64,000 nucleotides of DNA from Haladaptatus caseinilyticus (GTDB taxonomy: Archaea > Halobacteriota > Halobacteria > Halobacteriales > Haladaptataceae). Location of the stretch: positions 682,001 to 746,000 of the forward strand of contig NZ_CP111036.1 in NCBI RefSeq assembly GCF_026248685.1. Reading direction: 5' to 3'. Both the position numbers and the translations under genes were made by a program. Each line of letters begins with the position of its first letter. Position 1 is the first letter of the stretch. Shown here piece after piece: positions 18,179 through 26,203 of the stretch. The notes under the pieces are model-generated. The model was not told where the DNA came from. It did not search any database and saw only the letters and a list, made by a program, of their open reading frames with translations.

Positions 18179-18388
18179 ATGAACGAAGGATTACGGCACA
18201 AGCGAATACTGGCGATACTGCTCGTTTTACTGATGCTGCTGGGTGGAGCGGGAGCGATCGTCTCGGTAACTGACGCGAAAGAGGGCGATGGAACCGACCC
18301 GGAGATGGAGGTCGTCGGAGGAGTGGAAGACGTAGCAAGCGGCCACGATACCGCCATAGCACAGGCGACAGACGACGATAGGGGGTGA
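18179..18388 (+). CDS. Small secreted or membrane-anchored protein
   Basis: 69 residues from the ATG at 18179: a basic start (MNEGLRHKR), one hydrophobic segment (ILAILLVLLMLLGGAGAIVSV) and an acidic tail rich in Asp, Glu and Gly. It looks like a signal-anchored extracytoplasmic microprotein. An in-frame GTG at 18161 is a weaker start. Immediately after the stop lies an inverted repeat (TGATACC at 18393-18399 and GGTATCA at 18412-18418) that could end transcription or bind a protein. Confidence 0.5.
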   Translation: MNEGLRHKRILAILLVLLMLLGGAGAIVSVTDAKEGDGTDPEMEVVGGVEDVASGHDTAIAQATDDDRG

Positions 18389-18392
18389 CACG

Positions 18393-18418
18393 TGATACCC
18401 ACATGGCGGTAGGTATCA
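18393..18418. repeat. Inverted repeat TGATACC/GGTATCA
   Basis: Perfect 7-base arms (18393-18399 and 18412-18418) with a 12-base spacer, just after the stop of the small gene ending at 18388. It lies between converging genes, so it may be a hairpin near a transcript end; there is no T-run after it. Confidence 0.4.
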
Positions 18419-18520
18419 TTGACAAGCACGCATCGACAACACGATCCGTCGCACGCCGTCGCGGAACACCGCGGCAAACAGTTTCGGTGTCGGGATTACG
18501 AACTGGTGTTGCCGTTGCCA

Positions 18521-19039
18521 CTACAGTCCGCTCCCTGTACCACCAGTGGCGAGCGCGCGAAGCGTGCGGCCAATCGTATCGAGTCGTTGCTCCTGATTCC
18601 GTATGCCGTGACGATTTGCGATATACTGCGGGTCGTTGTAGGTGACGTTCACCGTCTCGCCGTCCTGCCAGACCAGCAGTTTCTGCGGCAGGTCGATGGC
18701 GACGGTTCGACTCGCCTGCATCAGCGGCGTGCCGAGTTCCGGATTGCCGAAAATGAACAGCACCGTCGGCGGTAAATCGAGACCCGCTGACTCGGCATTA
18801 TCGGAGTGGTCAACCGTCGTGACGAGGGTCAGCGCGTCCGTGTTCTCGATATCTCCCTCGATTCGTTCGACGGTCTCGTCGAAACTACGGTCGCTTTCGA
18901 CCGTTACGAGGCCGTTTTCGTCGGGTTGGGTTCCAGTAGTTGTTTGTCGAGTCGCTCCTCCGACGGTGGCGAATGCGCCGCCGCCGAGAAGTGCGCTGGC
19001 GAGTTTCAACATCGTTCGTCGATTCGATTTCCTCGGCAT
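18521..19039 (-). CDS. DUF302 protein with N-terminal export signal
   Basis: 172 residues. The start NRRTMLKLASALLGGGAFATVGGA looks like a twin-arginine signal, although the motif is short, so the protein is probably exported. The remaining residues form a DUF302 domain (VTVESDRSFDETVERIEGDI, later LIFGNPELGTPLMQA-like segment VLFIFGNPELGTPLMQASR). DUF302 proteins are about this size and of unknown activity. Confidence 0.82.
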   Translation of the reverse strand: MPRKSNRRTMLKLASALLGGGAFATVGGATRQTTTGTQPDENGLVTVESDRSFDETVERIEGDIENTDALTLVTTVDHSDNAESAGLDLPPTVLFIFGNPELGTPLMQASRTVAIDLPQKLLVWQDGETVNVTYNDPQYIANRHGIRNQEQRLDTIGRTLRALATGGTGSGL

Positions 19040-19202
19040 AGCGACGTAGTCGGCGAGGGATGCCTTTGTTATTCACCACAGTCGGAACTGAAACCGAGGA
19101 TACTCGTACTAAGCAGTCATTACGAGAGGAGCTCCTCAGAACTGTTGTGGACAGCAAGATTAGGTGGCTGGGGAGATTATGTCCTCGGCCCCCGTTGAAA
19201 GG

Positions 19203-19276
19203 TGGGCCAACGCGGATTTGAACCGCGGACCTCCCGGTTATCAGCCGAGCGCTCAACCTAACTGAGCTATTGGCCC
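19203..19276 (-). tRNA. tRNA-Ile (anticodon GAT)
   Basis: 74-base tRNA read on the minus strand. The acceptor stem pairs gggccaa with ttggccc, the D-loop has agctcagttaggttgagcgc, the anticodon arm is gctGATaac and the T arm is gcggttcaaatccgc. The anticodon GAT reads isoleucine codons ATC/ATT. The 3' CCA is not encoded (the next bases are CCT). There is no intron. A TATA-like cttaaacg at about 19309-19316 could be its promoter. Confidence 0.95.
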
Positions 19277-19312
19277 TCAGTGAGCGCATTTCATCGTTGC
19301 GCCCTGCAACGT

Positions 19313-19861
19313 TTAAGGGTTTCTTTTCGAATCGGAATCCTCCTCGAAGTCGATGTCGTAGGTGTCCGAATCCATCCGATACGTGTCACCACCGTTTCCG
19401 CCGGAACTACTCGAACTGCTCGCTCCGCCGGAGTTTCCGGGGTTCGGGAACCCGAACGTGTAGATGTTACCCGAGGCGAACCCGCCGGTCTGCTTGTCGA
19501 TGTAGGGCGTGATGACCCACTTCTTCGCGACCGTTCGGAACATCGCCCGCGTCACGGGGAACGCGAGCAGGAATCCGAGGGTATCCGTAATCAGTCCGGG
19601 CGTCAGGAGGAACGCACCTGCGATGAGCAAGAATCCACCATCGATGATGCGATCGGTGGGAATGTCACCGCGTTGGATATCGGACTGAATCTTCCTGATG
19701 GTGTGTCTCCCCTCCGCGCGCACGAGTAACATTCCGAGAAGGGCGGTCAGCACGACGAGCGCCACGGTGAGTTGCCATCCGATATTCCCAGCGACGAAGA
19801 CGAGGAACAACCCGTCCAGTAACGGAATCAACAGCAGCAGCGCCAGCAACCGTTTCCACAT
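19313..19861 (-). CDS. FxsA family membrane protein
   Basis: 182 residues. The FxsA domain has the typical four-helix layout: LLLLIPLLDGLFLVFVAGNI, TVALVVLTALLGMLLVRAEG, then GGFLLIAGAFLLTPGLITDTLGFLL. The tail is Gly/Ser-rich then acidic (DTYDIDFEEDSDSKRN). In E. coli FxsA overexpression relieves F-factor exclusion of phage T7; the normal role is not known. Confidence 0.88.
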   Translation of the reverse strand: MWKRLLALLLLIPLLDGLFLVFVAGNIGWQLTVALVVLTALLGMLLVRAEGRHTIRKIQSDIQRGDIPTDRIIDGGFLLIAGAFLLTPGLITDTLGFLLAFPVTRAMFRTVAKKWVITPYIDKQTGGFASGNIYTFGFPNPGNSGGASSSSSSGGNGGDTYRMDSDTYDIDFEEDSDSKRNP

Positions 19862-20237
19862 GCGCGGACGTAGTGGTTCCGACTGTAAAACCCTTTACCT
19901 GCTGATGCGTCGGCGGGGAGGTGAACGATTTGGATGACGGGTCTGCGTCGTTGAACGTCGTTTTGGTGCTGGCGGAAGGCTCGATGAGGTGTTGTCGTTT
20001 GTAATCGCGAGGCGTACGCTAAACCTGCGGGAGACGGACCGTCTTTCGCGGTACGTAAAAACCAGCAGTCTTCCGTAACTCACAAACGCTTGGCGTTTGC
20101 TCATCCGAGGATGTCGACGGTTTCCTCGTCCCGAACTCGCTCCTCTCGCAGCGTGTTCGGGTTCGCTCGTTCGTTCCCCATTCCCGGTTCGATTGCAGGG
20201 CGGGCGGGTCGGTTTGGGCCGCCCGCTCCAAGGCCGA
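19862..20237. other. Gene-poor spacer with possible small reading frames
   Basis: 376 bases. The minus-strand frame ending at 20101 codes LREERVRDEETVDILG before its stop, which looks protein-like and might be a relic or a second tiny gene, but no start or family could be recognised. Minus-strand sequence near 20020-20110 contains arginine- and serine-rich coding-like debris. I see no RNA gene. Confidence 0.3.
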
Positions 20238-20363
20238 TCAGCCGTTTTCTGCAGCAAGTCGTTTTTCGACCCGCGGTGGCAAATCGGTCACGTACTCGCC
20301 CGCCTGCTGTGCCTGGAGGCGACGGGCGAGGGAAGAAAGGAGGGAGTGGCTCGTGCCTAACAT
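20238..20363 (-). CDS. 41-residue small protein
   Basis: Short minus-strand ORF, ATG at 20363 to TGA at 20238-20240: it begins MLGTSHSLLSSLARRLQAQQ and ends VEKRLAAENG, with the middle AGEYVTDLPPR. The codon use and the amphipathic helix (SLLSSLARRLQAQQAGEY) look like a genuine haloarchaeal protein and not antisense noise. A TATA-like gctaaaaac lies about 30 bases upstream. It is divergent from carB. Function unknown. Confidence 0.55.
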   Translation of the reverse strand: MLGTSHSLLSSLARRLQAQQAGEYVTDLPPRVEKRLAAENG

Positions 20364-20542
20364 CAGCAATCGTCACGACACCGTATTCACCGTTTTTAGC
20401 CGTCATACTGCCCTCAGCGATACGAACTGGTCACACATTCCTCTCCTATCGCCCGCGATTCCGAAATTCGAAACTGGGTTTCGCACCTCGTAATCTTTCG
20501 TGGGGCTTATTACGATGTACGAACTTCACACCGATAACAGCC

Positions 20543-23500
20543 ATGACCGAGGACACCGAAGACAGAACGATCTTGCTCATCGGAAGCGGACCCATCCAAA
20601 TCGGACAGGCCGCGGAGTTCGACTACTCCGGCGCACAGGCCTGCCGCGCGCTACAGGAAGAGGGAGCACGGGTCGTTCTCGTCAACTCCAATCCGGCGAC
20701 CATCATGACCGACCCGGAGATGGCCGACGAGGTATACATCGAACCCATCACCACGGACGCCATCGCGGAAATCATCCGAAAGGAACGTCCCGACGGAGTC
20801 ATCGCCGGGCTCGGGGGACAGACGGGACTGAACGTTACCGCGGAGTTGAGCGAGGAGGGTGTACTGGACGAGTACGACGTCGATATCATGGGAACGCCGC
20901 TCGACACCATCTACGCCACCGAGGACCGTGATCTGTTCCGCGCGCGCATGGAACAGTTGGACCAACCGGTTCCGCGCTCGACGACCATCACGCTCGAAGA
21001 CGACGAATCCGTCGGTGACGTGGATGCGGACGCACTCGGCGAACGGGTCGAGGAAGCAGTCGAATCGGTCGGCGGCCTGCCCGTCATCTCACGCACGACC
21101 TACACCCTCGGCGGGTCGGGGTCGGGCGTCGTCGGCGAGATGAACGAACTGAAGGAGCGAGTCCGCAAGGGACTGCGACTCTCGCGCAACAACGAGGTGC
21201 TCATCACCGAATCGATCGCCGGCTGGGTCGAACTGGAGTACGAAGTGATGCGCGACGCCGACGATTCGTGTATCATCATCTGTAACATGGAGAACTTGGA
21301 CCCGATGGGTATCCACACGGGGGAGTCCACGGTCGTCACGCCTTCGCAGGTCATCCCCGACGACGGCCATCAAGAGATGCGCAACGCGGCCCTCGAAGTC
21401 ATCCGCGACTTGGGGATTCAGGGCGGCTGTAACATCCAGTTCGCGTGGCGTGACGACGGCACCCCCGGCGGGGAGTACCGCGTCGTAGAAGTGAATCCCC
21501 GAGTCTCTCGCTCCTCGGCACTCGCGTCGAAGGCAACCGGCTATCCCATCGCCCGCGTCACCGCGAAGGTCGCACTCGGCAAACGCCTCCACGAAATCGA
21601 GAACGAAATCACCGGCCAGACGACGGCGGCGTTCGAACCCGCAATCGACTACGTCGTGACGAAGGTGCCGCGCTGGCCCAAGGACAAGTTCGACGACGTG
21701 GATTTCGAACTCGGCACCGCGATGAAATCGACCGGCGAGGCGATGGCGATCGGCAGAACGTTCGAGGAAAGCCTGCTGAAAGCCCTCCGCAGTTCGGAGT
21801 ACGAACCCGACGTGGAGTGGAGCGAAGTCGGCGACGACGAACTCGAAACTGACTACCTCGAAGCGCCGACACCTGACCGCCCCTACGCCATGTTCGAGGC
21901 GTTCGAGCGCGGCTACACCGCCGAACAGGTCGCGGAACTCACCGGAATCGAAGGGTGGTACGTCGAACGGTACGAACGCATCGCGGAGGCGGCCGAGGGC
22001 GCCGAAGACGGGAACTTCGACCGTGCCGCGGAGAAAGGGTTCACGAATCAGGAGGTCGCCTCGATGGCCGGTGCGGACGTTGGAGTCGTCGAAACGTCGG
22101 CCCCTGACCGCTCGTTCAAACAGGTAGACACCTGCGCTGGCGAGTTCGCTGCATCGACACCGTACTACTACTCGGCCCGCTCGGCCCTTGAGACAAACTT
22201 CTCGGGTCGTGACGAACTCCAAGTCGACACCGACGTCGAGAGCGTCGTCGTGGTCGGCGGCGGTCCGATTCGCATCGGCCAAGGTGTCGAGTTCGACTAC
22301 TGCTCGGTGCACGCCGTGCGCGCCCTGCGCGAGATGGGTATCGAAGCGCACGTCGTGAACAACAACCCCGAGACGGTTTCGACCGATTACGATACCTCCG
22401 ACGGACTGTTCTTCGAACCGATCACTGCCGAGGAAGTCGCCGACGTTATCGAGGCGACGAACGCCGACGGCGTGATGGTACAGTTCGGCGGTCAGACCTC
22501 GGTCGATATCGGTCACCCGCTCGAGACGGAAATCGAACGCAGGGGACTGGACTGTACGATTCTGGGAACAACGGTTGACGCGATGGACCTCGCGGAGGAC
22601 CGCGACCGCTTCAACCGCCTGATGGACGACTTGGGTATCGCTCAGCCGACCGGCGGAAGTGCGACGAGCGAGGAAGAAGCGCTCGACCTCGCACACGAAA
22701 TCGGCTATCCCGTCCTCGTGCGTCCCTCTTATGTCCTGGGCGGTCGCGCGATGGACGTCGTGTACAACGATGACGAACTCGAAGAGTACATCGAGGAGGC
22801 GGTTCGCGTCTCGCCGGACAAGCCGATTCTCGTGGACGAGTTCCTCGCAAACGCGGTCGAACTGGACGTTGACGCCGTGAGCGACGGCGAAGATATCGTC
22901 ATCGGCGGAATCATGGAACACGTCGAAAGCGCCGGGGTTCATTCGGGCGACTCGGCCTGTATGATTCCGCCTCGTTCGCTGGACGACGAGACGCTGGGTC
23001 GCGTACGCGAAGTTACCGAAGACATCGCTCGCGCCCTCGACACGGTCGGTCTGATGAACGTCCAACTGGCGGTGCAAGACGACGAAGTGTACGTCCTCGA
23101 AGCCAACCCGCGCTCCTCGCGTACCGTTCCGTTCGTCTCGAAAGCGACTGGCGTTCCGATCGCCAAACTCGCCGCGAAGGTGATGGCCGGCGAGACGCTG
23201 TCCGAACTCGATGCGACGGAGCAGATCCCCGAACAGACGAGCGTCAAGGAGGTCGTGCTCCCGTTCGACCGCCTTTCCGGGTCCGACCCCCGCCTCGGCC
23301 CGGAGATGAAATCCACCGGAGAAGTGATGGGAACCGCCGATTCGTTCGGCAAAGCCTACGAGAAGGCACAGGCCGCCGCGTACAACGCCCTGCCCGAGGA
23401 GGGCACCGCAGCCGTGGAACTCGACGTGGCTGGCTTCGGCGACTACTACGACCTCGCCGAGTTCGAGAACACCGCGGATGCGATTCGTGCCGGGAAAATC

Positions 23501-23677
23501 GACCTCCTCGTGACCGACGACCGCGAGGCGCTCGAGATGGCCGTCGAAGAGGACGTTCCGTACTTCACGACCGTCGCAGGTGCGAAGGCCGCTGTCGAAG
23601 CGCTCGATGCGCGCGATGAACCGCTGTGCGTGCAGTCCGTCGGCGACAGGCCAAAGCGTGCTGAGAAATGGGGATGA
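20543..23677 (+). CDS. carB: Carbamoyl-phosphate synthase large subunit
   Basis: 1044 residues. It makes carbamoyl phosphate from bicarbonate, ammonia delivered by CarA, and two ATP, feeding pyrimidine and arginine synthesis. The two homologous ATP-grasp halves are clear: ILLIGSGPIQIGQAAEFDYSG at the start and VVVVGGGPIRIGQGVEFDYC near residue 570. Each is followed by ATP-grasp motifs (VEVNPRVSRSSALASKATGY and VLEANPRSSRTVPFVSKATG). The C-terminal allosteric MGS-like domain is about 95 residues, shorter than in E. coli. The start at 20543 gives MTEDTEDRTILLIG, and a TATA-like cttatta near 20508 fits it. CarA is not adjacent but lies 2.5 kb away on the other strand. Confidence 0.96.
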   Translation: MTEDTEDRTILLIGSGPIQIGQAAEFDYSGAQACRALQEEGARVVLVNSNPATIMTDPEMADEVYIEPITTDAIAEIIRKERPDGVIAGLGGQTGLNVTAELSEEGVLDEYDVDIMGTPLDTIYATEDRDLFRARMEQLDQPVPRSTTITLEDDESVGDVDADALGERVEEAVESVGGLPVISRTTYTLGGSGSGVVGEMNELKERVRKGLRLSRNNEVLITESIAGWVELEYEVMRDADDSCIIICNMENLDPMGIHTGESTVVTPSQVIPDDGHQEMRNAALEVIRDLGIQGGCNIQFAWRDDGTPGGEYRVVEVNPRVSRSSALASKATGYPIARVTAKVALGKRLHEIENEITGQTTAAFEPAIDYVVTKVPRWPKDKFDDVDFELGTAMKSTGEAMAIGRTFEESLLKALRSSEYEPDVEWSEVGDDELETDYLEAPTPDRPYAMFEAFERGYTAEQVAELTGIEGWYVERYERIAEAAEGAEDGNFDRAAEKGFTNQEVASMAGADVGVVETSAPDRSFKQVDTCAGEFAASTPYYYSARSALETNFSGRDELQVDTDVESVVVVGGGPIRIGQGVEFDYCSVHAVRALREMGIEAHVVNNNPETVSTDYDTSDGLFFEPITAEEVADVIEATNADGVMVQFGGQTSVDIGHPLETEIERRGLDCTILGTTVDAMDLAEDRDRFNRLMDDLGIAQPTGGSATSEEEALDLAHEIGYPVLVRPSYVLGGRAMDVVYNDDELEEYIEEAVRVSPDKPILVDEFLANAVELDVDAVSDGEDIVIGGIMEHVESAGVHSGDSACMIPPRSLDDETLGRVREVTEDIARALDTVGLMNVQLAVQDDEVYVLEANPRSSRTVPFVSKATGVPIAKLAAKVMAGETLSELDATEQIPEQTSVKEVVLPFDRLSGSDPRLGPEMKSTGEVMGTADSFGKAYEKAQAAAYNALPEEGTAAVELDVAGFGDYYDLAEFENTADAIRAGKIDLLVTDDREALEMAVEEDVPYFTTVAGAKAAVEALDARDEPLCVQSVGDRPKRAEKWG

Positions 23678-23782
23678 GATAACTGGCTGGTAGAAGCGTA
23701 TTTTTGATATCAGGTACGCTCGAACAGTTCACCGTCAGTACCACCACAGTACGGCTATTTTCAGCGATACGGAACCCCCGAT

Positions 23783-24055
23783 TCAAATCAACGTCCCGAT
23801 CGCACCACCGAGCAAGAACGCCGTCAGTGCATACCACGGTTCGCGCCGAATCGTCCGCTGGGCTATCGGCACGTCGCCGCGAATCCCGACGCCGAGGGAA
23901 ATCATGATGAACACGATGGCGACACCGACCGCCATGCTGTGAAATCCGAGTTCGCTAACGTATCCCGCGAGAACACCGATGACGATACCGAGAATTCCGG
24001 CGTGTACCTCGGTATACGTGATGTTATTTTTACTGCCGACGACAGGTTTGCCCAT
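23783..24055 (-). CDS. Small membrane protein with three helices
   Basis: 90 residues from the ATG at 24055 (MGKPVVGSKNNITYTEVHAG). Three hydrophobic segments: ILGIVIGVLAGYVSELGF, AVGVAIVFIMISLGVGI and a final ALTAFLLGGAIGTLI. Similar short three-helix proteins occur throughout haloarchaea. No function is assigned. Confidence 0.7.
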   Translation of the reverse strand: MGKPVVGSKNNITYTEVHAGILGIVIGVLAGYVSELGFHSMAVGVAIVFIMISLGVGIRGDVPIAQRTIRREPWYALTAFLLGGAIGTLI

Positions 24056-24128
24056 AGTTACCAGTATCCCTACGGACACTTTTTTGTTCCGAATGCTTCG
24101 AACACAACGAAAACTTGCTGCCGACTGC

Positions 24129-25178
24129 TTACTGGAGCCAGTAACCAGCCGACCAACCGGTTTGTGCGCTGTCGTAATCGACCTTCCACCAGCGATAGCC
24201 ACCGGAATCGACCGGACCATCGAGGATGGTTCCGCCTTCGCCGTTGGAAGCGGTATCGATTTTCGTCCCATCGGGACTGGTGCGCACCGAGAGCGCGGAG
24301 GTAGTTGTCACGCTGTCACTCGGGCCGAACCGCGCGTAGAGAAGCCAGTCGGCCGCCGACCAACCGGTTTGTGTGCTTCCCTCATAATCGACCTCGTACC
24401 ACTCGTAACCGCCGTCGTTGACCGGGCCGCTGAGGATTTCACCTGCCGTGCCGTCGGGTGCAGTGTCGATGGCGGAGCCGTTCGGACTGTCCCGAACGTT
24501 GAGATCGGAAGAAGTGACGACGTGCTGGCCAGCACCCATGTGGAAGCGTCGGAGGTAGCCCTCGTAGCGACCCCAGTTCCACGTCGAACCGGGATCACCG
24601 TGGCGACCCGCTCCACCGCCCGCCGAACAGTTGTTCGGGTCAGGGATCTGGTCGTGCCCGATGATACCACCGTCATCGCTTGGATTACACGGCGCGACGT
24701 CGTACCGTCGGACGCGAAGCGGGAAGTTGTACGTCTCTGCCGCCCACTGTGCGATTTCGGCGGATTTTTCGTACATGCCGTCTACGAACGTCGTTTCGCC
24801 CGTGTAGCCCGGATGTTCGATGCCGAGCGACTGTTTGTTGTACTCCCAGTTGCCCGCATGCCACGCCGTATCCGATTCGTCCACCATCCGCGTTATTTCG
24901 GGGTCATCCTTGTTTTCGATGACGTAGTGGGTACTAGCATCGGCATCGGGATTCTGGAACCAGTTGATCGTTCCCGAATAACTCCCTTCCGCGACGTGGA
25001 CGATGTACCAGTTTATGTTCTCGCCGTACCGACCGTCATCGTAGTTGCTCGAATCCGCCGCGACCCACCGCATATTCGGTTTCGCGTGCGCAGAAACGGG
25101 CGACGCACTCGCCAGTATCGCTCCCGTACTTGCTGTCGCGCCCGTGAGTTTGAGAAACTGCCGTCGTGATGGTGTCAT
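24129..25178 (-). CDS. Tat-exported N-acetylmuramoyl-L-alanine amidase with two SH3b domains
   Basis: 349 residues. A twin-arginine signal (SRRQFLKLTGATASTG) with an AHA-type end is followed by an Amidase_2 domain (residues about 35-215). Zinc ligands by family position: H in IVHVAEGSY, H in GIIGHDQIPDPN and D in HGDPGSTWNW. These enzymes cut the amide between muramic acid and L-Ala of peptidoglycan. Two SH3b modules follow (about 220-285 and 290-349), each ending in a TGWSA..WL block; SH3b modules usually bind cell-wall peptide. The ATG at 25178 suits a TATA box at about 25208-25220. An archaeon has no peptidoglycan of its own, so the target would be other cells or debris. Alternative substrates cannot be excluded. 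Confidence 0.88.
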   Translation of the reverse strand: MTPSRRQFLKLTGATASTGAILASASPVSAHAKPNMRWVAADSSNYDDGRYGENINWYIVHVAEGSYSGTINWFQNPDADASTHYVIENKDDPEITRMVDESDTAWHAGNWEYNKQSLGIEHPGYTGETTFVDGMYEKSAEIAQWAAETYNFPLRVRRYDVAPCNPSDDGGIIGHDQIPDPNNCSAGGGAGRHGDPGSTWNWGRYEGYLRRFHMGAGQHVVTSSDLNVRDSPNGSAIDTAPDGTAGEILSGPVNDGGYEWYEVDYEGSTQTGWSAADWLLYARFGPSDSVTTTSALSVRTSPDGTKIDTASNGEGGTILDGPVDSGGYRWWKVDYDSAQTGWSAGYWLQ

Positions 25179-25204
25179 AACCACCCGATTGTATTTTCCG
25201 ACCC

Positions 25205-25222
25205 GACTTAAATATTTTTAAT
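25205..25222 (-). promoter_or_regulatory. AT-rich promoter of the amidase gene
   Basis: On the minus strand taaaaatatttaag, about 30-40 bases before the ATG at 25178. It stands out in GC-rich surroundings and would place the transcript start about ten bases before the first codon. Confidence 0.45.
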
Positions 25223-25438
25223 TAGATGGTGAAAAATACGTCCAGAACACGATAGTCGATGTACGTTACCCCCTGAATTTAAAGAGCGCTCGACAGGAGT
25301 AGTAGTTCGAGGTTTCGGAAGCCGACGGAAATAACACACCCCTATCATGCTATGTCCTTTCGGACCGCGTATTGACAGTCGAATCGTAACCGTCACGGCC
25401 GCGAGAACTTTGCCCGTCCTAAGCGAACAACGGTGGAG

Positions 25439-26167
25439 ATGAGTTCTGAGAGACAACGAGTGTTGATCGCGGGTGCCAGTGGGAGGACGGGCCGGGAAAT
25501 ACTGACACGGCTTCGGAACGCCGACCTCACCATCAGGGCGATGACGCGGTCGCCGGACGAAGAGCACAAGCTCTCGAATCAGGGTGCAGACGAGGTTATC
25601 GTCGGAGATCTCCTCGACCCGGCAGACGCCTCACAAGCCGTCACCGACTGCGACGTAGTTCTCTGTGCGGTCGGTTCGAAGCCAGGTCCCAGCGTCATTA
25701 TCGGCGGACGGCTCGTGGACGGGGCGGGCGTCGAAAACCTCGTTCATGCGGGAGTTGCGGCCGATATCGACCACTTCGTTTTCGAGAGTGCGATCGGGGT
25801 CGGCGACTCCCGCGAAGGGATGCCAGCACCGTTTCGGGCGCTGCTTTGGAACAACCTGAACGCGAAAAATCACGCCGAAGCAGTGCTTCGTACGTCCCAA
25901 CTCTCCTACACTATCATCCGGCCGGGGAGATTGACGAACGCCCCTGCGACCGAGGACGTGCTGATCGGCGAAGGTGGTGAAACCGTTTCCGGCGCGATTC
26001 CACGCGCCGACGTTGCTCGGCTGATGGTGGCCGCGCCGTTTACCCCCGAGGCCAAAAACCGAACGTTCGAAGTCGTCAGTCGGGATGGATTGCGCGGGAC
26101 CGCCCGGGGAGTAGTCGAGCTGAATTGGCAAATTCCGGGCGAGAACACGATAGAAATCGGAGAATAG
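25439..26167 (+). CDS. NAD(P)-binding SDR/NmrA-like oxidoreductase
   Basis: 242 residues with an atypical short-chain dehydrogenase/NmrA-like fold. The dinucleotide-binding loop is VLIAGASGRTGREIL, followed by the ligand-selecting TRSPDE region and VVLCAVGSKPG. The usual catalytic YxxxK is not obvious; NHAEAVLRTSQLSYTIIRPGRL matches the C-terminal pattern of the family. Such proteins act as oxidoreductases or redox sensors. The ATG at 25439 is preferred to a GTG six bases earlier. Substrate unknown. Confidence 0.85.
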   Translation: MSSERQRVLIAGASGRTGREILTRLRNADLTIRAMTRSPDEEHKLSNQGADEVIVGDLLDPADASQAVTDCDVVLCAVGSKPGPSVIIGGRLVDGAGVENLVHAGVAADIDHFVFESAIGVGDSREGMPAPFRALLWNNLNAKNHAEAVLRTSQLSYTIIRPGRLTNAPATEDVLIGEGGETVSGAIPRADVARLMVAAPFTPEAKNRTFEVVSRDGLRGTARGVVELNWQIPGENTIEIGE

Positions 26168-26203
26168 TGTCGATGTAATCGGAGTCGATGCGGACCCGCC
26201 GGA

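Noticed and set aside
19126-19137. GAGGAGCTCCTC palindrome near the tRNA
   Set aside because: A 12-base palindrome without a TATA box or loop is not rare in GC-rich DNA; it was not listed as a feature.
18521-19276. tRNA-Ile and DUF302 gene as an integration hot spot
   Set aside because: No partial copy of the tRNA 3' end was seen nearby, and no integrase gene.
20101-20406. 101-residue minus-strand frame overlapping the 41-residue gene
   Set aside because: Arg/Pro/Gly-rich throughout except the last 16 residues; the other frame over the same DNA is much more protein-like.
21089-23077. 662-residue open frame antisense to carB
   Set aside because: It mirrors the codon pattern of carB, is rich in Arg, Val and His with no protein family visible, and carB itself is certain.
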